In this document: positions 54,681 to 61,600 of the stretch, one piece after another
Layout: each line of letters opens with the position of its first letter
Position numbering within the stretch: position 1 is the stretch's first letter
From: Nitrospirillum viridazoti CBAmc
Lineage (GTDB): Bacteria > Pseudomonadota > Alphaproteobacteria > Azospirillales > Azospirillaceae
Assembly (NCBI RefSeq): GCF_000730165.1
Contig: NZ_CP022111.1
Coordinates: forward strand, 1,860,001-1,924,000
DNA length: 64,000 nucleotides
Direction of reading: 5' to 3'
Made by a program: the position numbers and the translations under genes
Notes under the pieces: generated by a model
Database searches by the model: none
The model's input: the letters and a program-made list of their open reading frames with translations, nothing else
Told to the model about the DNA's origin: nothing

Positions 54681-54707
54681 ATCCCGATCCACTGAATCCT
54701 GATCCAC
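54678..54707. repeat. 15-bp tandem duplication starting at the stop codon
   Basis: TGAATCCCGATCCAC is followed by TGAATCCTGATCCAC. The first TGA is the stop of the CgeB-like gene. Confidence 0.75.
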
Positions 54708-55059
54708 CGACCGGGGTGGGGTCGGTGACCCGCTGCGTCATAGTGGCGCAGTGGGCCGGCCCGCGCGCCATGAAAATCATTATCAGTATAAGGCTGGCAT
54801 CGCTCCTGGCGTTCATGTCAAACGATGATCGGCGTTAAGGCCGGATCAACAAGGACCAAGTGGTTCCGCCGGATTCCCGTGCCGATTGCGTCAAAACTAA
54901 CAGAATGTTTAATTTATAACGTCGTCGTTAGTCGACCGAATCCCCAGACAATTTCTTTCCCAGTAATAATACCGAAATAAACAATCAACTAAAATTTAAC
55001 GTGCACCCCCAAGGCGCGAAACCTAGTGAAGCGCCACGTTTTTCATGGGGAGCCGAAAA
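54681..55059. other. Leader region of TonB receptor with Fur box
   Basis: 379 bases. It contains the end of a tandem duplication, an 8-bp inverted repeat CACCGACC/GGTCGGTG (54705-54727) that may end the upstream gene, and a near-consensus Fur box at 54771. An AT-rich stretch follows (54890-55000). A 22-codon frame starting inside the Fur box has no ribosome site. Confidence 0.55.
54771..54785. promoter_or_regulatory. Near-consensus Fur box
   Basis: TGAAAATCATTATCA matches the 7-1-7 Fur consensus TGATAAT-N-ATTATCA at all but one defined position. It lies 289 bases upstream of the TonB receptor start at 55060, implying a long leader or a promoter within it. Confidence 0.65.
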
Positions 55060-57393
55060 ATGTTCAACAAAACAAGAAGCAGCCGCCGTTTCCTCCGCGC
55101 CGCCTTGTTGGCCGGCAGCGCCGTGGGCTTGGCCTGGACCGGCGGGGCCTGGGCTGCACCCGCCGCCGCCATGGACGCCGGCGCCAATGGGGACGCGGGC
55201 AGTGGGGGTACCGGCAGTGGGGACACAGGCGGGGGCGCCAGCCGGTCCACCGCCGGCACCGGCTCGGAAGGTGTGGACGTGGACACCATCCTGATCGAGG
55301 CGGAGCGCAACCGCGCCGCCGCCGAGGCGCCCGTGAAGGCATCGCTGGATCAGAACCAGCCGAAATCCTTCATCAGCCGCCGTTACATCGAGCAAGCGAC
55401 GCCCGAGACCGGCGATTTCACCACCACCGTCCTGATCGCGCCCAGCATTGGTGGCATCGCCTCCAACGGCGGCGGCGTTGGCGAGACCAACAAGGTCACT
55501 CTGCGTGGCTTCGCCGACGGTCAGTTCAACCTGACCTATGACGGCATGGCCTTCGGCGACACCAACGATCCCACGCACCACCCCGCCTCGTACTTCCCGG
55601 CGTCCACCATCGGGTCGGCCGTCGTGGACCGCGGCCCGGGTGCGGCGGGCGACCTGGGCCAAGCCAACTTCGGCGGCGCCATCCATTATTTCTCACCCAC
55701 CGTGGACGACAAGTTCGGCCTGTCGCAGAAGATTACCTTCGGCTCGTTCAACACCCAGAACTTCGTTTCCACCATCCAGACCGGCAAGCTGGACGAGCTG
55801 GGCGGCACCAAGATCCTGCTGAACTTCGATGAGCGGCAGTCGGACGGCGAGCTGAGCTTTTCCGGCGGCGACGCCCAGAACCAGCTGATCAAGATCCAGG
55901 TCCCCATCAGCGAGAAGTGGCAGGCGACGCTGTTCGCCACCCATAACCGTACCCACTTCTACCAGTCCGACGCCGGCCCCGGCGAAACCTGGGCCCAGGT
56001 CGTGGCCTACGGCAAGGACTTCGCGCTGAACGACAATCCCAAGGACGAGCATTACTACAAGTACAACCAGCAGCGTAAATCCAGCGACTTCGACTACATC
56101 AACCTGAAGGGCGATCTGGGCGACGGCTATAGCGTCGACAACGACGCCTATACCAATTTCTATTCCAACCAGACGGAATCGGTGAACGATGTCGCCGGCC
56201 TGGTGGGGGCGGTCAACACCTCCACCGTCGGCAACAAGAACCTGCCCAAGACCGACATCGGCGGCTACAGCAAGGGCAACCGCTACCGCGTCTTCGGCGA
56301 CATCCTGCGCGGCAACAAGGACTGGACCTTCGGCACGCTGAAGGTGGGCGGTCTGGTGGAAACCTCCAGCACCGACCGGCACAACCTGCTGCAGGACCTG
56401 ACGCAGGGCATCGACGACCTGAAGTATTCCAGCCTGACGGCCCCGGTGGTGAAGAACGTCTCCAACGTCAAGACGCTGGAGGACAGCTCGTGGTTCCAGT
56501 ACCAGCTGTTCGCCGATTTTGAGCTGCGCCCCATCGAGCGGCTGACCATCACCCCGGGCGTCAAGTACGTCAACTTCGACCGCACCGTGGACGCCGCCAT
56601 GGAGAACAGCGGCGTGACCAACTTCACCCGCGGGCCGCTGCACGGCGACAATGTCTATGACAAGACGCTGAAGTTCCTGACGGCCAACTACAAGATCACG
56701 CCGGATGTGGCGGTCTACGCCCAGTACGCCACCGGCTTCCTGATCCCGTCCCTGTCCACGCTGTATGTGAACAACCTGGACCTGAATGCCCTGAAGCCGC
56801 AGGAAACCACCAACTACCAGCTGGGTGCGGTGTGGAGCCGCGACAATGTCACGGTCGACGCCGATATCTACAGGATCGATGTCACCAACCTGTCGGTCGC
56901 CGACCCCACGGGCCAGTTCTACGTCAACGCCGGCAATGCCCGGTACAGCGGCGTGGAAGGCCAAGCGGCCTACAGCTTCGACAACGGCGTGACCTTCTTC
57001 GTCAACGGTTCGATCAACGCCGCCAAGGATCTGACGGCGCACCAGGGCCTGACCAAGGTGCCAAAGTGGACGGACGCCGTCGGCGTGCTGTTCAACCAGG
57101 GCCCCTGGCAGATGACGCTGAGCCGCAAGCAGGTGGGCCGCCAAGTCGTGGCCTATAACGGCAACACCGCCACCACCACCGCCGACGGCACCTTCCTGGC
57201 GCCGGGCCAGGCGTGGGAGATCCCCGAGTACACCACCACCGACGCCTCGATCTCCTACGATTTCGGCATGGTGCGGCTGAAGCTGGCGGCCTTCAACCTG
57301 GCCAACGACCGGGCCATCACCACCTATGGCGGCGGCCTCTACACCTTCCAGGCCGGGCGCCAGATCCAGGGCACCGTCCAGGTCAAATACTGA
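55060..57393 (+). CDS. TonB-dependent receptor upstream of metallophosphoesterase
   Basis: 777 residues from ATG 55060 (GGGGAG 7 bases upstream). It has a signal peptide (RRFLRAALLAGSAVGLAWTGGAWA), then a glycine-rich segment, a weak TonB-box region (VDTILIEAER) and a plug with VTLRGFADGQFNLTYDGMAFGD and GAAGDLGQANFGGAIHYFSP. The barrel ends TVQVKY. It is a paralogue in plan of the receptor at 50714. A Fur box stands far upstream and a secreted metallophosphoesterase gene follows after a hairpin. The pair could serve uptake of a phosphorylated nutrient or an iron complex. Confidence 0.88.
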   Translation: MFNKTRSSRRFLRAALLAGSAVGLAWTGGAWAAPAAAMDAGANGDAGSGGTGSGDTGGGASRSTAGTGSEGVDVDTILIEAERNRAAAEAPVKASLDQNQPKSFISRRYIEQATPETGDFTTTVLIAPSIGGIASNGGGVGETNKVTLRGFADGQFNLTYDGMAFGDTNDPTHHPASYFPASTIGSAVVDRGPGAAGDLGQANFGGAIHYFSPTVDDKFGLSQKITFGSFNTQNFVSTIQTGKLDELGGTKILLNFDERQSDGELSFSGGDAQNQLIKIQVPISEKWQATLFATHNRTHFYQSDAGPGETWAQVVAYGKDFALNDNPKDEHYYKYNQQRKSSDFDYINLKGDLGDGYSVDNDAYTNFYSNQTESVNDVAGLVGAVNTSTVGNKNLPKTDIGGYSKGNRYRVFGDILRGNKDWTFGTLKVGGLVETSSTDRHNLLQDLTQGIDDLKYSSLTAPVVKNVSNVKTLEDSSWFQYQLFADFELRPIERLTITPGVKYVNFDRTVDAAMENSGVTNFTRGPLHGDNVYDKTLKFLTANYKITPDVAVYAQYATGFLIPSLSTLYVNNLDLNALKPQETTNYQLGAVWSRDNVTVDADIYRIDVTNLSVADPTGQFYVNAGNARYSGVEGQAAYSFDNGVTFFVNGSINAAKDLTAHQGLTKVPKWTDAVGVLFNQGPWQMTLSRKQVGRQVVAYNGNTATTTADGTFLAPGQAWEIPEYTTTDASISYDFGMVRLKLAAFNLANDRAITTYGGGLYTFQAGRQIQGTVQVKY

Positions 57394-57410
57394 GCCTGGG
57401 CGCAACCGTC

Positions 57411-57440
57411 GGGGGCGGCCGCCTTGCCGCCCCCTTTCCC
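57411..57440 (+). terminator. Terminator or attenuator between receptor and phosphoesterase
   Basis: A perfect 9-bp stem GGGGGCGGC/GCCGCCCCC with a 6-base loop is followed by TTTCCC and ATTTT, 18 bases past the receptor stop. The phosphoesterase starts 25 bases later, so read-through would make this an attenuator. Confidence 0.65.
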
Positions 57441-57458
57441 ATTTTCAGGATTCCCCCA

Positions 57459-58601
57459 ATGATCCGCCCCACCCGCCTGCTGGCGCTTGCCGGCGCCTGC
57501 CTGTCCTCTGCCCTGCCCGCCGCCCTGCCCGCCCGGGCGGCGCCCGCCGACGATCCGGTGGTCTTCCACTTCGCCACGGTGGGCGACAGCCGCCAGGATC
57601 CGGAGGATCCGCGCCTGACCGTGCATGATGCCCCGTTCCTGCAGGCGACGCGGCAGCTGGCCCGCATCAGCCGCGAGGTGCAGGCGGCCCACGCCCAGGC
57701 CTTCATCTTCCTGGGCGACATGGTCATGGGCTACACCCCCGACCGGCCCCTGCTGGACCGCGAATACGCCTATTGGCGGGGCATGATGGCCCCGCTGATG
57801 GAAACGGGCATCTACGTTCTGCCCGTGGCCGGCAACCATGAAACGGAAAGCAAGGTCAAGCAGCCCAACGGCAAGACCTTAAAGCTGGCCAACACCGCCA
57901 ATGAGGATGCCTGGCGGGCGAACATGGGCGACCTGGTGCTGGACGTCCCGCTGTGGCAGCGCCTGACGGGCATGCCCGCCACCCATTGGTCGGTGGACAA
58001 CACGCCGGCCATCGGCACCGATCGCATCACCAGCGACCAGCGCCAGCTGACCTACAGCTTCGACACCGGCCCGGTCCACATCGCCGTCATCAACACCGAC
58101 CCCAGCGGCGCCGACGGCACGGCACCTGTCGCCTGGCTGGAGGCCGACCTGACGGCGGCCGAGGCGCGCGGCGCCACCCACATCTACATCTTCGGCCACA
58201 AGATGGCCTACAACTACGACTTCCCCGTGCCGAAGGACAAGGCGGGCAAAGCCGAGAAGGAAACCGGCCTGGAAACGGGCGGCGAGGCCATGCGCGACAC
58301 CTTCTGGCAGATCGTGGAACGCCACCACGCGACATATTTCTGCGGGCATGAGCATATCTTCCACGCCTGGCAGCCGACCAAGGCGCAGGGTGGGCAGGCC
58401 TGGCAGGTGATTATCGGGTCCGGCGGGTCGCCCCTGGCGGCGGTCAAGGCGGGCGGCACGGGGGAGATGGACCGCCTGTACGCCTGGGCGGAAGTCTGGG
58501 CTTATCGCAGCGGCCGCACCCACGTCGCCATCCACGGCTTCGACGACGGCGACGCCGCCAGCCGCACCCTGGAGGAATGGGACATCCCCGCCGGACGCTG
58601 A
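57459..58601 (+). CDS. Secreted metallophosphoesterase
   Basis: 380 residues from ATG 57459 (AGGA 8 bases upstream). It has a signal peptide (LLALAGACLSSALPAALPARA). The calcineurin-like motifs appear in order: FATVGDSRQDP (first aspartate), FLGDMVMG (GD), PVAGNHETE (GNHE), IYIFGHKM (GH) and YFCGHEHIFHAW (GHxH). It should hydrolyse phosphate mono- or diesters in the periplasm with a di-metal centre. It follows a TonB receptor after an attenuator-like hairpin, which suggests that phosphate is cleaved from an imported or surface-bound molecule. Confidence 0.9.
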   Translation: MIRPTRLLALAGACLSSALPAALPARAAPADDPVVFHFATVGDSRQDPEDPRLTVHDAPFLQATRQLARISREVQAAHAQAFIFLGDMVMGYTPDRPLLDREYAYWRGMMAPLMETGIYVLPVAGNHETESKVKQPNGKTLKLANTANEDAWRANMGDLVLDVPLWQRLTGMPATHWSVDNTPAIGTDRITSDQRQLTYSFDTGPVHIAVINTDPSGADGTAPVAWLEADLTAAEARGATHIYIFGHKMAYNYDFPVPKDKAGKAEKETGLETGGEAMRDTFWQIVERHHATYFCGHEHIFHAWQPTKAQGGQAWQVIIGSGGSPLAAVKAGGTGEMDRLYAWAEVWAYRSGRTHVAIHGFDDGDAASRTLEEWDIPAGR

Positions 58602-58609
58602 ATCCCCTT

Positions 58610-61600
58610 CTACCCCAACAAGCGCTGGAGTTGGATGGCCATGGCCTCCAGCGCCAGTTCGGGTTCCAGCCGGTATTTCTCCAGCGCGAACAGACGATGC
58701 GACGGGAACCAGGGGCGCACCGGGGTGCCCAGGGTCGTCCAGTCGCGCGAGGCGAAGCGCCAGCAGGGGGTGCCCACCGCCCCCGCCATTTCCCCCACCG
58801 CCGTGGCGGCGCCGATCACCAGGTCGCAGGCGGCCGTCAGCGCGGCGGCCGTTTCCAGATCGTCGCGCAGGTCGGCATCGGCGAAGCGATGGACCGTCAG
58901 GCCGTGGTCGCGCTTCAGCGCCGCGATCTCCTCCACCGCCGGCTGATAGTGCAGGCTGACCGCCATAACCCCCGGTAGGGACAGGATGGACCGCCACTGC
59001 GACAGCGTGGAATAGGCGCGCGAGCGTTCGGTGCTGAGCTGGCCGGAACGCCAGGCGATTCCCACCACCAGGGCGGGCCCGGCAGCCAGTTCCGCCAACC
59101 GGCCCCGCCAGTGGGCAACTCGCACGGGATCGGGCAGCAGATAGCCTGCCGCCGTCCCGTCGCGGGCAAAGTCCGCCAGCGTCGGCGCCAAAAGGGCCGC
59201 CAGGTCGCCCGCAGCCACCACGAAGTCGGCGCCCGCCGGCTCCAGCCCGGCCGCCCCCTGCCGGCGCGGCCGTGGCAGGAAGCGCAGGGTGGGGAAGCTG
59301 CGCTCCAGCAAACCGGCCAGGCGCGGATCGCATTCCACCAGGACGGCCGTGGCCCCCTGGTGTGCCGCCCGCGCGGCCAGGGCCGGATAGAGGCTGGCGA
59401 ACAGCAGCTCATCCCCCAACCCCTGTTCGTGGCACACCCGCAGGCTGCGGCCGGCCAGGCTTTCCCCGCGCCAGGCCGGCCGGTCGAAGCGGGGGGCACC
59501 GCCCCTGTCCTCGGCCGCGAAGCGCCAGGCATAGCCCTGCCAGCCCCGGTCCAGGACGCCCAGTTGCAGATCGACCAGGCCGCGGTTGAAGCGCGCCGTT
59601 GCCAGGGCCGGGTCCAGCTCGGTGGCCCGGGCATAGCTGTCGCCGGCGGCGGCATAGCGGCCGGCATCGTTCAGGCAGCGGCCCCGGTTGTTCCACGCCG
59701 TCGCCTGATCGGGCGCCAGGGCCACGGCACGCTCCAGCCAGGGCGGTCCGGCGAAGATGTCGCCGGCGCGGCGCAGGGCCTCGCCCAGACCGCAGAGGGC
59801 GTCGATGACCACGGGATCCTGAGTGTCCGGCACCTCCCGCGGCAACAAGGCGCCACCCAGCGCCCGGCGGAAGGCGTCGATGGCCGCCAATGGGCGGTCC
59901 AACGCCAGCAGGGCCGTCCCCAGGTTGGACGCGGCCGCCGCCAGGTCCGGCGCCAACTCCAGGGCCCGTTCCTGGCACGCCGCCGCCTCCGTCGCGCGCG
60001 CCTGGGCCAGCAGGGCGTTGCCCAGGTTGGTCAGCACGTCCGGCCGGTCCGGCTCCGCGTCCAGCGCCAGGCGGTAATGGCCCTCAGCCTCCGCCGCGCG
60101 ACCCAGGGTCTGCAGCACGTTACCCAAGTTGGACTGGGCGGCGGCATAGCCGGGCGCCACCTCGACGGCTCGACGCAGGAAGGGCAGCCCCGCCTCCGCC
60201 CGGCCCAGCTGCGCCAGGGCCAAGCCCAGGAGATGCAGGGCCACCGGCTGGTCTGGCTGGCGGTCCAGCACGGCGCGATAGGACGCCAGGGCGCCGGCGG
60301 CGTCGCCGGCCTGATGGCGCACGGCAGCGGCGGCCAGCAGGCCGTCCACATCGGAAGATGGCGGTTGCGGGGGTACGGATGCCCCACCGCGTAGCCGATC
60401 CACGGCAGCCACCACGGTCGTCACCGCATCGGCGGCGCGGCCGTCGGCCGGGGCCGGCACCACCGCCATGGCGGCGAACCAGGGCCGCACGGCGGTGCCC
60501 AGCATGGACCAGTCCATGCGCGTTCCCACCCGCCAGACCGGCACCCCCAAGGCGCCCGCCAGTTCCCCGACGGAGGTGGGGGCGGTGATCACCAAATCCA
60601 GGCAGGCGGTCAGGGCGCCCGCCGCCTCCAGATCTTGGCGCAGGTCGGTGTCGGCCCAGCGGTGCAGGGTGACGCCCAGGGCGGCCTCCACCGCCCGCAC
60701 CTCCTCCTCGACCTCGCCGTATTGCAGCATCACCGGAATGACTCCCGGCAAGCGCAGCAGGGGCGCCCAGTCGGCCAGGCGGGTGTAGGCGCTGTCCCGG
60801 TCCAGGTCGCGCACCATGCTTTGCCAGCACAGGCCCACGCGCAGGCCCGGCCCCAGCGCGTCCATCCGCGCCCGCCAGGAGGCCAGGCGCGCCGGATCGG
60901 GCGCCAGGTAGGCCGGCCCCGTGAAGGCGCCCAGGCCGCCGCGCAGCACCTGGGGCAGGCTGCCGGCAGGGATGTGCAGGTCGGCGCCGGCGGCAGCGGC
61001 GGTGATGAAGTCCGGCGCCACCGTCACTTGGTCGCTCCCCGGGACCACGAAGGCGCGGGTGAAATAGCCGGCCAGCCGGGCGTCGCATTCCAGGACGAAG
61101 CTGGCCTCGGGATGGGCGGCGATCAGGTCCCGGTACAGGCTGGCGAACAGCAGCTCGTCGCCCAGGCCCTGTTCCCGCCACACCAGCAGGCGGCGCCCAC
61201 CCAGCGCCTCCCCCTGCCAACGGGCCTGGGGGAAGCGACGATGGGGCAGGGCCTGGCCGGCGTCGAAGCGGGCCTGGTAGCCGGACCAGCCAGCCGCGAG
61301 CCGCCCTTCAGCCAGGTCCAGGATGGCCAGATTGTAGCGCGCGGGCGCGAAATCCGGCCGCAGGGCAAGGGCCCGCTGGAAGCCCGAGCGGGCCCGGCTC
61401 TGGGTCTGGCGAATGGCATCCCGCGTGGGGCCACGCTCGCCCAGCCAGGTCAGGGCCAGGTTGTTGGCGGCCTCGACGTAGGTGGGGTCCAGGGCCAGGG
61501 CCCGTTCGTGGCAGGCCCGCGCCTGGCCCCACATCTCCTCCGTCCCCAGGGCCAGGCCCAGATTGGTCAGGGTGTAGGGCGTCTCCTCCGCCGCCACGGC

